Assembly (NCBI RefSeq): GCF_013201035.1
Contig: NZ_CP053707.1
Span: 2,356,001-2,420,000 of the forward strand
Reading direction: 5' to 3'
DNA: 64,000 nucleotides
From: Arthrobacter sp. NEB 688
GTDB lineage: Bacteria; Actinomycetota; Actinomycetes; Actinomycetales; Dermatophilaceae
Shown: piece after piece, positions 1-7,527 of the stretch
How the letters are laid out: every line of letters begins with the position of its first letter
Numbering within the stretch: the first letter of the stretch is position 1
Made by a program: the position numbers and the translations under genes
Notes under the pieces: model-generated
Told to the model about the DNA's origin: nothing
Databases searched by the model: none
The model's input: only the letters and a program-made list of their open reading frames with translations

Positions 1-3000
1 ACGCCCTGCGTGGCGAGGTGGGCGATGACGGCGTCGGCGCGGCGGTGGGCCAGGTCGGCGTTGTGGGAGGCGGTGCCCTCCGGGGAGGCGTACCCGCGGA
101 CGACGGCGCCGGTGACCCCGGCGGCCTTCGCCGTGGTGACGACGGCGTCGAGCGCCGTGACGTCCGCGGGGGCCGGGCCGACGGCCAGGTCGTCCTCGTC
201 GAGGGCGAAGTGCACGGTCGCGGTCGCCGGAGGGGCGGGCTTCGGGGCGGGCGGCGGCTCGGCGGGGCCCGGGTCGGGGTCCTCGTCGGGCTTCTTCTCG
301 GGCTTCGTGGGGTCGGTCTTCTTCTCGTCGGCCTTCTTGCCCGTGTAGAGCGAGGCGGAGGTCTCCATCGCCTTGACGGCGAGCTGGGTGGCCGACGCCA
401 GGGCGTCCTTGCGTGCGGCCTCACCGGTGTCGATGGTCTTGCCACCGAGCGTCGTGAGGTTGCCCGCGTTCGTCAGCGCGCCGACGTCGAAGCCCTTCTG
501 CTCCTTCGCCGCTGCGACGAGCGCCGCCGCGAGCGTGGTGTCGGCGGCGACCGGCGCCATCGAGAAGTTCTGGATCTGCGGGGTGAGGCCCGTGAGCGTG
601 TTGGGCGCCGTGAGGGCGCCGGCCAGCGACTGACCGGGGGCGCCGACGGCGGCGATCTCCGGGGCGCTGTCGCCCGGGCTGTCCTGCCAGTTCCAGAACC
701 GCGTGAGGTCGATCTTCTCCGCGGACGGGCAGTGCCCGAGCACGGCCTCGCCGAGGACACCCTTCGTCGGCAGCGCGATCGTCGAGCGGGGCGGGTCGAA
801 GCCGTCGGTGTGGAACCGGGTCAGCGCGTCCTGCACCTGCGCGCTCGTCAGGCCGGTGGCCATGGTCATCTCGGCCGGGATCATGAACGGCAGCACCATG
901 CAGTTACCGAAGTAGCCGAGCACGTTGTTGGTGATGCACGAGATGAGCGGCACGCCCCGGCGGGGGCGCCCCTCGGCGTCCGGGGGCAGCCCGATCTCGT
1001 AGCGCTCGAGCATCACGGCGCGCTCTTCCGTTGTGAGGGAGGCGAACACGGCGACGCTGCACGTCATCGTGTTGCGCACGACCCACTGGAAGGTCTTCTC
1101 GATCTCGAGGACCGAGGCGTAGGAGAGCACGGGCGGGATGCCCCGCGCCGGCACGGGGTAGGCCGAGACCGGCAGCTCGACGGCGCCGGGGAAGCCGCGG
1201 CCGACGACCTGGACCGCCGAGCCACCGCTGGTGGCCGCCGGCAGCTGCGCGGAGAACGCGGTGACGAGGGGTCCGCCGAGCTCGCGCTCGACCCGGTCGG
1301 CCGCGAAGGCCTTGGACACCGACGGCTTCTCGAAGGCGGCCTTGAGCGCCTGCTCGCCGAGGCTGCCGAGGACCACGCCGGCGATGCGCAGGTCGGCGAC
1401 CGCCGGTGGGGCGAAGGAGTAGTCGAGCCGTGCGGCGCGGCGACGCACCTCGAAGCCGACGACGTCCTGCCGGGCCATCGACGGGGGGAGCGTCACCGAG
1501 GCCGTCCAGGTGCGCGAGGCGCCGGTGGCGCGGCGGGCGGTGCGCAGGGCCCCGAAGAGGGCCTCCTCCGAGGCGAAGGCGTTCGGGCCCGTGGGCAGGT
1601 CGTACGACGGGTCACCCTCCAGCCGGATCGGGCCGACCCGCACGCCGCGCGGTCCGAGGACCGTGACGGACACCTCGTCGGTCGCGAGAAACGTTCCGGT
1701 GAGGGCGAGGTCGAGCGTCTCGACGGTCGCCGCGGACTGGTCGGCGACCGCGGTCGACGGGTTGGACGCGAAGTCGGTCAGCAGCGTCAGGCCCCGGCGG
1801 TGGCGGGCCGGCACGACACGGGTCAGGACGTCGGCGTGGGTGAGCATCCGGCCGTAGCGGTCGAGCACCTCGTCGCGCGTGTCGGGGGCGTCGGTCAGAC
1901 GCGGGGGGAGTCCGGGCGGGAGGAACTTGACGATCTCGAGCGGCACGAGGCAGACGAGGTTGACGCCCTCGACGACCGTCGAGACGTCGAAGAGCCGTTG
2001 CACCTCCCAGTACTGCATCGTCAGCGCCCGCGTCTTGTTGTGGTTCGTGATGACCTTGGTGACGACCTCGGTGCTCTCGTGGGCGCTGGCGAGGCGCATC
2101 GCCGTGCGCGACGAGGTGCGGCGGGCCGCCGCCTGGCGCTGCACCGAGGAGTGGGTGGCCTGCGCGGCGTTCGACGTCGAGCTGCGCGCACCGCTCATCC
2201 ACGTGTTCGTGTTGCCCGAGCTCGAGGAGGTGCCGAAGCTCGTCGCGACCCCGCCGGCGACGCAGCCGAACGGGAAGACACCGCCGCCACCGACCGCGGC
2301 GGCCACCGAGAACGAGCTGGCCTCGGTGTCGTAGTGCGAACCGCCGGAGGCGACCTCGTTGAAGGCCGACGCGAAGGTGGCCGTGGCGGAGGTGTCGTCC
2401 CGCTCGGCGAAGCTCATCTGCTCCGCGGAGTCGACGCGCTCGGACTCGATGACGGTGGAGGTCGAGGTGCGCTCGGTGACGGCCATCCGCTGCTGCTCGC
2501 CGGGGGCGAGGGGCAGGGAGTAGACGAGGTCGCCGAGCGCGAGGCCGAGGGGTGTCCAGCGCTGCGCCATCTGCACGACGTAGCCGACCGACAGCGAGCC
2601 GGCGACGGGGATGCCGCCCCAGGGGCGCTCGACGGCCAGCCCCTCGCGGAAGGCCTCGACGTCGAGGGGGCGGTCCAGCGGCACGCGCTCGGTCAGCTGG
2701 AAGCGCAGACGGTTCACCGCACCCGCGACACGCGCCGCGGGGGAGTGCGGCCCGTAGTAGGTCAGGGAGGAGCCGCGCTCGTCGCGGTCGCGGTTCGGGA
2801 GGTGGAAGCGCACCGACGGCTGGCTGAGGGCGGGGTCGGTGAGCCGGAAGAGCACGCCGTACGGGAAGCGGTCGGACGAGGAGTCCTTGCGGAAGACGAT
2901 CTGGCACTCGTCCTCGCCGACGGCGATGGCCGGGGTGGAGTGGGTCTCGACCGGGCCGCTCGACGGGGAGGCCTCGGCGACTGACTGGAGGGCGGCGACG

Positions 3001-3563
3001 AGGTCGGTGGACAGCGCGGGAGCGGGCTCGGGGAGGCGCACGGGCGGGAGGGTGCCGGAGGGGCGTAGCTGCTCGAGCGCGTCCGTCACCCGGTGCACGC
3101 CCGCCCCGTGGGTGACGACGAGGGTGACATCGCGGTCACCGGCACGGGCGGCCTGCGGGACGGTGAGGACGAAGCTGCCGTCGCTCGACGTGATGCCGGA
3201 CGCCGCCCGCGCGTCGGCGGTCGACATCGCCGCGACCTCGAGGGCGACCTGGACGCGGGCGGTGGGGGACCCGTCCGGCTGCTCGAGGCGGCCGACGACC
3301 TGCGGCGGCAGCTGCGTGGCGACCTCGGGCAGCGACGACATCGTGTCGACGAGCTCCTCGAGGGCCGTGACCAGCTGGTGCTGGTGGCCGATCTGGAGGT
3401 CGACGAACTCCTCGGCGAGCCGGTCGACGACAGGGCTCTTGACGTCCCAGAGAGGGGAGTCGGCGCTGAGCGCCCATGGGACGCCCCACTGGCCGTCGTC
3501 GACCCGGCCGTCGACGCTGCGTGCCGCTGCGGCGGCCCTGTCTTTGAAGTCCTCGCCGAACAT
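1..3563 (-). CDS. Very large uncharacterised protein with C-terminal OmpA-like domain (3' end cut by window edge)
   Basis: An uninterrupted minus-strand frame starts at ATG 3563, with GGTGAGAGGAGCT upstream as ribosome site, and runs off the left edge after 1187 codons. There is no signal peptide. Residues about 95-150 look like a carboxypeptidase-regulatory (Ig-like) fold with a TSSDGSFVLTVP segment. Residues about 335-365 hold the segment YSLPLAPGEQQRMAVTE, followed by a Gly/Ser-rich stretch (about 405-450). Residues about 500-525 read VVTKVITNHNKTRALTMQYW. From memory, similar segments occur in large uncharacterised bacterial proteins; I cannot name a Pfam family. A Pro/Lys/Asp-rich linker (about 1080-1110) leads to an OmpA-like peptidoglycan-binding region with VHFALDEDD and RGYASPEGTASHNADLAHRR. 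Function unknown. The OmpA-like end suggests cell-wall contact, but no export signal is visible, so localisation is unresolved. Confidence 0.85.
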   Translation of the reverse strand, partial: MFGEDFKDRAAAAARSVDGRVDDGQWGVPWALSADSPLWDVKSPVVDRLAEEFVDLQIGHQHQLVTALEELVDTMSSLPEVATQLPPQVVGRLEQPDGSPTARVQVALEVAAMSTADARAASGITSSDGSFVLTVPQAARAGDRDVTLVVTHGAGVHRVTDALEQLRPSGTLPPVRLPEPAPALSTDLVAALQSVAEASPSSGPVETHSTPAIAVGEDECQIVFRKDSSSDRFPYGVLFRLTDPALSQPSVRFHLPNRDRDERGSSLTYYGPHSPAARVAGAVNRLRFQLTERVPLDRPLDVEAFREGLAVERPWGGIPVAGSLSVGYVVQMAQRWTPLGLALGDLVYSLPLAPGEQQRMAVTERTSTSTVIESERVDSAEQMSFAERDDTSATATFASAFNEVASGGSHYDTEASSFSVAAAVGGGGVFPFGCVAGGVATSFGTSSSSGNTNTWMSGARSSTSNAAQATHSSVQRQAAARRTSSRTAMRLASAHESTEVVTKVITNHNKTRALTMQYWEVQRLFDVSTVVEGVNLVCLVPLEIVKFLPPGLPPRLTDAPDTRDEVLDRYGRMLTHADVLTRVVPARHRRGLTLLTDFASNPSTAVADQSAATVETLDLALTGTFLATDEVSVTVLGPRGVRVGPIRLEGDPSYDLPTGPNAFASEEALFGALRTARRATGASRTWTASVTLPPSMARQDVVGFEVRRRAARLDYSFAPPAVADLRIAGVVLGSLGEQALKAAFEKPSVSKAFAADRVERELGGPLVTAFSAQLPAATSGGSAVQVVGRGFPGAVELPVSAYPVPARGIPPVLSYASVLEIEKTFQWVVRNTMTCSVAVFASLTTEERAVMLERYEIGLPPDAEGRPRRGVPLISCITNNVLGYFGNCMVLPFMIPAEMTMATGLTSAQVQDALTRFHTDGFDPPRSTIALPTKGVLGEAVLGHCPSAEKIDLTRFWNWQDSPGDSAPEIAAVGAPGQSLAGALTAPNTLTGLTPQIQNFSMAPVAADTTLAAALVAAAKEQKGFDVGALTNAGNLTTLGGKTIDTGEAARKDALASATQLAVKAMETSASLYTGKKADEKKTDPTKPEKKPDEDPDPGPAEPPPAPKPAPPATATVHFALDEDDLAVGPAPADVTALDAVVTTAKAAGVTGAVVRGYASPEGTASHNADLAHRRADAVIAHLATQG

Positions 3564-3662
3564 CGTGAGCTCCTCTCACCGGACCGGCACCCGCTGCCGG
3601 TCTGGTGAGGAGGAGGTGCGGGCGACGCCCGGTGATACCTGCGGACGCTCAGCGCGCCGACG

Positions 3663-4505
3663 TCAGCCGCGGGACAGCAGGTCCCGCAACGAGGTGGGCG
3701 CCCTTCCCGTGACCTGCTCGACATGGTCGGTCACGACGTCGAGCTCGCCGGCATGGACGGCCGTGTACGTCGACACCCACGCGTCGAGCTGCCAACCGGG
3801 CGCGTCGTAGGGCGCGCGCGAGGCGTAGGCCTCCTCGACGGTCTCGTCGTGGAACGTGACGTCCCGGCCGGTGACGTCGGCGATCGTCGCGGCGATCTCG
3901 GTGAAGGAGAGGGCCTCCGGGCCGGTGAGGTCGTAGGTGCGACCTGCGTGCGCCGCGGGGTCGAGGAGGGCGGCCGTCGCCACGCGGGCGACGTCCTCGC
4001 GTGCGACGGCACCGAGGCGGCCGTCGCCGGCCGGGCCGCGGATGACACCGTCCTCGCCGGCCATGAGCGGCAGGAAGTCGAGGTAGAGGCTGTCGCGCAG
4101 GAACGTGTGCGCCATCCCGCTCTCGCGGATCAGCCCCTCGGTCGCCCAGTGGTCGCGGCCCAGCGTGAAGGTGCAGTCCGCGGAGGCACCGAGGAACGAG
4201 GTGTAGACGACGTGGCGGACACCGGCCTCGGCGGCGGCCCGGACGGCGGTCGCGTGCTCGGTCATCCGGTCGGCGGACTCGGACGCCGAGACGAAGAGCA
4301 GCACCTCGACGCCGTCGAGGGCGGCGCGCATCGAGTCGCCGTCGCGGTAGGACGCGGTGGCGACCTCGGCTCCGTCGAGTCGCGGTGCGCGAGAGGCGTC
4401 CCGGACGACGAGGCGTTGGGCCAGGCCTCGGTCGGCCAGGTCACGGGCGACGCGGCCGCCGACGGCGCCGGTCGAGCCGGTGACGCCGAGCAGGGGCGTG
4501 GTCAC
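3663..4505 (-). CDS. NAD(P)-binding NmrA/QorB-like reductase
   Basis: This 280-residue short-chain-dehydrogenase-like protein has the N-terminal dinucleotide-binding motif GVTGSTGAVGGRVA. It also has the atypical-SDR layout of the NmrA/QorB group, in which an NAD(P)H-dependent quinone or azo reductase or a redox sensor is expected. It starts at GTG 4505 and overlaps the stop of the preceding reductase gene by 4 nt (GTGA), so the two are probably co-translated. The two proteins are clearly paralogous: same length, same TGxTG motif, and both contain a LFVS.SE segment and end with a GxAPTS motif. The substrate cannot be read from sequence. The pair lies opposite an HxlR regulator, as qorB does in other bacteria, which supports a redox or electrophile-response role. 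Confidence 0.85.
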   Translation of the reverse strand: MTTPLLGVTGSTGAVGGRVARDLADRGLAQRLVVRDASRAPRLDGAEVATASYRDGDSMRAALDGVEVLLFVSASESADRMTEHATAVRAAAEAGVRHVVYTSFLGASADCTFTLGRDHWATEGLIRESGMAHTFLRDSLYLDFLPLMAGEDGVIRGPAGDGRLGAVAREDVARVATAALLDPAAHAGRTYDLTGPEALSFTEIAATIADVTGRDVTFHDETVEEAYASRAPYDAPGWQLDAWVSTYTAVHAGELDVVTDHVEQVTGRAPTSLRDLLSRG

Positions 4506-5368
4506 GACTGCGCCGCGACGGCGTCGTCGACGGCCTGGCGCATCGAGGTCGGGGCATGGCCGATGAGGCGCTCTAGGTCGCCGCTCGTCACCTCGAGGTC
4601 GCCGCGGGCGATGCCGCGGTCGGAGTCGGCGAGGACGCGGGCGTAGGGCTCGGGCAGGCCGGCGCCGGCGAGGATGCCGACGAGGTCCTCCTCCGGGACG
4701 TCGCGGTAGACGACCTCGCGCCCGGAGGCGTCGGCCACCGCGGCGGCGAGCTCGGGGAGCGAGAAGGTCGGGCCGCCGAGCTCGAAGACCGTCTCGGGGG
4801 TCACGTCGGCGTCGAGGAGGACGGCGGCGGCCGCATCCGCGTAGTCGGCCCGCGTGGCGGCGCTGACCCGCCCGTCGCCCGCCGCACCGACGACGGCGCC
4901 GTGCTCGAGGTAGGTCGGGATCTGGGGGGTGTAGTTCTCGAGGTACCAGCTGTTGCGCAGGAGGACGAAGGGCACGCCGGAGTCGCGGAGCATCTGCTCG
5001 GTCGCCTGGTGCTCCGCGGCGAGCTGCATCGTCGAGGTGTCGGCGCCCGCGATGCTCGTGTAGGCGACGAGACCGACGTCCGCGGCGCGCAGGGCCTCGA
5101 CGACGTGGCCGTGCTGCGTGATGCGCTGCCCGACCTCGCTGCCGGAGACGAAGAGGACGCGGTCGGCGCCCTCGAACGCGCTGCGGAGGGACTCGGTGTC
5201 GGCGTAGTCGACGACGGCCGTGCGGACGCCGAGGCCGGCGAGGGAGGCGAGGCGGTCCGCGTCGCGACCGGTGGCCAGGACGTCGGCGGGGGAGGCTCCG
5301 CGGCGCAGCAGGGACTCGACGACGAGGTGGCCGAGCTGGCCGGTGGCGCCGGTGACGACGATGGTCAT
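4502..5368 (-). CDS. QorB-like NAD(P)H quinone oxidoreductase
   Basis: The open frame continues upstream to 5785, but the protein fold begins at ATG 5368 with MTIVVTGATGQLGHLVVESL, preceded by GAGAGGACAC as ribosome site. That gives 288 residues. The TGATGQLG motif binds NAD(P), and the rest follows the atypical-SDR pattern of QorB (quinone oxidoreductase 2) with LRNSWYLENY in the substrate-side region. QorB enzymes reduce quinones with NADPH in the cytosol. The gene is first in a two-gene unit with the 280-residue paralogue downstream. It is divergent from an HxlR-family regulator across about 100 bp containing an inverted repeat, matching the ytfG/ytfH (qorB/HxlR) arrangement in enterobacteria. 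Regulation by that HxlR protein is inferred from the arrangement. Confidence 0.88.
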   Translation of the reverse strand: MTIVVTGATGQLGHLVVESLLRRGASPADVLATGRDADRLASLAGLGVRTAVVDYADTESLRSAFEGADRVLFVSGSEVGQRITQHGHVVEALRAADVGLVAYTSIAGADTSTMQLAAEHQATEQMLRDSGVPFVLLRNSWYLENYTPQIPTYLEHGAVVGAAGDGRVSAATRADYADAAAAVLLDADVTPETVFELGGPTFSLPELAAAVADASGREVVYRDVPEEDLVGILAGAGLPEPYARVLADSDRGIARGDLEVTSGDLERLIGHAPTSMRQAVDDAVAAQS

Positions 5369-5442
5369 GGGATGTGTCCTCTCGGGGTGGTGCGGGGTCG
5401 ACGGGTGCAACCGGGCAGTGGGGGAGGTGCTTCCCCAGGGAC

Positions 5443-5467
5443 AGTACGCACTTTCGAGTAAGGTACT
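5443..5467. promoter_or_regulatory. Candidate HxlR operator (AGTAC-N15-GTACT)
   Basis: AGTAC at 5443-5447 and its reverse complement GTACT at 5463-5467 flank a TTTCGA core in the gap between the QorB-like gene and the HxlR gene, ending only 3 nt before the GTG start of the regulator. HxlR regulators usually bind such inverted repeats in their own divergent promoter. The assignment rests on position and symmetry only. Confidence 0.55.
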
Positions 5468-5470
5468 CAC

Positions 5471-5848
5471 GTGACGGTGAGTGGCGAGGTCAGCGACCTG
5501 CGGGCGATCTACCCCGATGGTGTGATCGCCGCCGGGTGCCCGAGCCGGACCGTGCTCGACCACGTGACGAGCAAGTGGGGCCTGCTCGTCCTCGTGTCGT
5601 TGACGGAGGGGCCGCTGCGCTGGAGCGAGCTGCGGCGGCGGGCCGACGGCGTCAGCGAGAAGATGCTCGCGCAGACGTTGCGGACGCTCGAGGCCGACGG
5701 GTTCGTGCACCGCGAGGCCTTCCCGGTCATCCCGCCGCGCGTCGAGTACAGCCTGACGACGATGGGCGAGGAGCTGGCCGGGCACCTCGTGCCGCTGCTC
5801 GGCTGGGTCGCGGAGCGGGCCGAGGGGATCGTGGCGCGCTCGCGCTGA
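5471..5848 (+). CDS. HxlR-family winged-helix transcriptional regulator
   Basis: This 125-residue protein has the HxlR domain across nearly its whole length. It has the early Cys found in many members (AAGCPSRTVLDHV, about residue 23), the KWGLLVLVSLTEGPLRWSEL segment, and the recognition-helix region GVSEKMLAQTLRTLEADGFV. The wing and C-terminus (PRVEYSLTTMGEELAGHL) are typical. It starts at GTG 5471 with AAGG about 7 nt upstream. HxlR proteins sense electrophiles, quinones or aldehydes through a reactive Cys and control a divergent detoxifying enzyme. Here the neighbour is a QorB-like reductase, so a QorR-type repressor is the simplest reading. Confidence 0.93.
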   Translation: MTVSGEVSDLRAIYPDGVIAAGCPSRTVLDHVTSKWGLLVLVSLTEGPLRWSELRRRADGVSEKMLAQTLRTLEADGFVHREAFPVIPPRVEYSLTTMGEELAGHLVPLLGWVAERAEGIVARSR

Positions 5849-5953
5849 CGCGTCCGCGGCGCTGGCTCGGGCCTGTGGATGACCGGGTGCTCTTCGTCGC
5901 GATGCTCGGTACCTTGTGCTCAGGTCGCCGAGGGGGCGCCCGGAGAGGCAGGC

Positions 5954-6538
5954 ATGACGAGGGGAACGCGCTGGGTCGTCGCCGGTGTCGCGCTGGGGTC
6001 GCTGCTGCTCACCGGGTGCGACGCGTCGGGCAGCGGCGAGCCGTCGCCGACCCCGACGGCGGGTGCGACGTCCGCCAGCCCCAGCCCGTCGGCCTCGCCG
6101 AGTGCCAGCCCGACGCCGAGCGAGAGCGGGCCGCAGATCCCCGCGGCGGCCCGCGAGCAGACCCCCGCCGGTGCCGAGGCGATGCTGCGCTACTACCTGG
6201 ACTCGTCGGGCAAGGCGTGGATGGCGCCGGACCCCGGATTACTTGATGGGTTGGCGACCAGCAACTGCGTGACGTGTAGGAATCTCAGGTCTGAAGCGAC
6301 AGACCTAGTAGCCCAGGGACGTCGATATGCCGCTACTCCCGTCGAAATTGATCAACTGACACGCCTAAGCGCCAGCAAGACTCAGGTTGTCTTCGAGATG
6401 CGACTGCAGCAACGCAGTGTCGACATCGTTGACGCGTCTGGGGCCGCGGTTGATCAGCAGAAAGCAGAAGCGCTCAAGCGCGCGGCTCGACTGCTATGGC
6501 GGGAGGACCGATGGTTAATCGACGGCATCTCGCAATAG
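5954..6538 (+). CDS. DUF6318-type lipoprotein, mosaic composition
   Basis: Start at ATG 5954 (GGAGAGGCAGGC upstream) gives 194 residues. The N-terminus MTRGTRWVVAGVALGSLLLTGC is a lipoprotein signal peptide with lipobox LLTGC. A Ser/Pro/Thr-rich linker (about 25-60) follows, then a globular part with LRYYLDSSGKAW and two cysteines (SNCVTCRNL) that resembles DUF6318 proteins of actinobacteria. Family assignment is from memory of this pattern. It is predicted to sit on the outer face of the membrane; function unknown. From about position 6232 the codon usage changes abruptly (AGG, TTG, GTA, ATA codons; local GC about 53-60% against about 78% upstream), so the 3' half looks acquired or recombined. 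It overlaps the next gene by 28 nt. Confidence 0.85.
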   Translation: MTRGTRWVVAGVALGSLLLTGCDASGSGEPSPTPTAGATSASPSPSASPSASPTPSESGPQIPAAAREQTPAGAEAMLRYYLDSSGKAWMAPDPGLLDGLATSNCVTCRNLRSEATDLVAQGRRYAATPVEIDQLTRLSASKTQVVFEMRLQQRSVDIVDASGAAVDQQKAEALKRAARLLWREDRWLIDGISQ

Positions 6539-6900
6539 CAGCGACGACTGTCTGCCTGATTGCTGTCGGTCATGCCGATGCGGTGGCGGCGGATGGGTGG
6601 GGAGGCGAAACGGGTGACACCAACGTCCGGGTGAACCTGTTCCGATCAGACCTTGAGCGCATCGCGAGCCAGCAGCTGCCCGGCTCCAAAGGACCCAAGT
6701 ACGAGTACGGGCTCGCCTCCGTCTGTGGCCAACACGAGCCAGGGGAGGAAGGCGCAGACAACCTTTGCGCAGCTTCGTTCATCCCTTGCTCCGAGACGAA
6801 TCCGGCGATTGGGGCGGGTCCGGCGATGTTCGTTTGGCGCCGAACGGCCTCAACAGATGGTGATCCCCCGTCGCCTTGGGAGACCCTGGGTGTGACCTGC
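6232..6900. other. Lower-GC patch spanning two gene halves (probable recombinant segment)
   Basis: Counting 60-base lines, GC is about 53-60% at 6241-6480 and 62-67% at 6481-6900, against 75-80% immediately outside. The left edge is sharp and falls in the middle of the lipoprotein gene; the right edge is gradual and falls inside the next gene. Both reading frames are intact through it. This fits replacement of an internal segment by homologous recombination with a divergent donor, or local hypervariability. No repeat or mobile gene borders it. Confidence 0.6.
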
Positions 6901-7398
6901 CTTCCACAGTTGGTGCCGGGTGCAACTCCGGGGCTGACGATGGCGATGATCCGGCAGGCGTTCCGCGACACCGACTTCACGAAGCCGACGGTCAACATCC
7001 AGCCCGAGGGCGACGTCACGCTCGTGAACCTCCCGACCTACTTCCAGGTGCAGTTCCCCGAGGCCGGCTTCGGTCCCGACGAGATCGACCGCCCCGACCC
7101 CGCCACCCTGCTCGGGCACCGGGTGGAGATCCGACCCCGCCTGGAGTCGGTCACCTACCGGCTGGGCGAGCGCACGCTCGGCCCGACGACGGACCTCGGT
7201 GGCCCCTACCCCGACGGCTCCGTGGTGCAGACCTACACCCGTCCCGGCCAGCAGCAGGTGCGCGTCGACATCGTCTACACCGGTCAGTTCCGGGTCGGCG
7301 GCAGCGGGTGGATCGACATCCCCGGCGAGGTCGACCTCCAGGGCGACCCGGTGACGCTGACCGTCCGCGAGGCCAAGGCCCGCCTGTACGGCAGCTGA
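6511..7398 (+). CDS. Exported protein of unknown function
   Basis: I choose ATG 6511 over ATG 6496 because GGGAGGA lies directly before it and the resulting N-terminus (MVNRRHLAIAATTVCLIAVG, with AVAADG as likely cleavage region) is a normal Sec signal peptide. The mature part of about 270 residues has several cysteines (VCGQHE, NLCAA, IPCSE, TCLPQ) and a C-terminal half rich in beta-type sequence (YTRPGQQQVRVDIVYTGQF), as in Ig-like exported proteins. No family is recognised. It overlaps the upstream lipoprotein gene and is probably co-expressed with it. Its first half (to about 6900) shares the lower GC of the end of the lipoprotein gene, while the second half returns to host-like GC. Confidence 0.8.
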   Translation: MVNRRHLAIAATTVCLIAVGHADAVAADGWGGETGDTNVRVNLFRSDLERIASQQLPGSKGPKYEYGLASVCGQHEPGEEGADNLCAASFIPCSETNPAIGAGPAMFVWRRTASTDGDPPSPWETLGVTCLPQLVPGATPGLTMAMIRQAFRDTDFTKPTVNIQPEGDVTLVNLPTYFQVQFPEAGFGPDEIDRPDPATLLGHRVEIRPRLESVTYRLGERTLGPTTDLGGPYPDGSVVQTYTRPGQQQVRVDIVYTGQFRVGGSGWIDIPGEVDLQGDPVTLTVREAKARLYGS

Positions 7399-7456
7399 CG
7401 GGCCGGAGGGCAGGGTCCCGCGCCGCCAGCGGGCGCCAGCGGGCCTGTTCTCCCGG

Positions 7457-7504
7457 CGACCTGCGGGGGTGCGGGTGCGGTGGCACCCGGAGCCCCGCAG
7501 GTCG
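7457..7504. terminator. Bidirectional hairpin terminator
   Basis: CGACCTGCGGGG (7457-7468) pairs perfectly with CCCCGCAGGTCG (7493-7504). Inside the loop a second perfect hairpin GGGTGC-ggtg-GCACCC spans 7473-7488. Outer arms GGCCTGTTCTCCC and GGGGGAACAGCC add partial pairing. It sits between converging genes and would stop transcription from both sides. Confidence 0.75.
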
Positions 7505-7527
7505 CGCGGAGAAGGGGGAACAGCCCG

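Noticed and set aside
18-2984. A 988-codon plus-strand open frame opposite the giant left-edge protein
   Set aside because: Its translation is Arg/Gly/Val-rich with no recognisable motif, and it lies antisense to a frame with clear domain structure. Few stop codons occur by chance at this GC.
3564-3662. Possible terminator from CGGCACCCGCTGCCG-like symmetry
   Set aside because: Pairing is short and imperfect, and it lies in the leader of the left-edge gene rather than after a stop in the right orientation.
6232-6900. Insertion of a mobile element as the cause of the lower-GC patch
   Set aside because: Both reading frames continue across it, and no terminal repeats, target duplication or transposase is present. 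Recombination is more likely.
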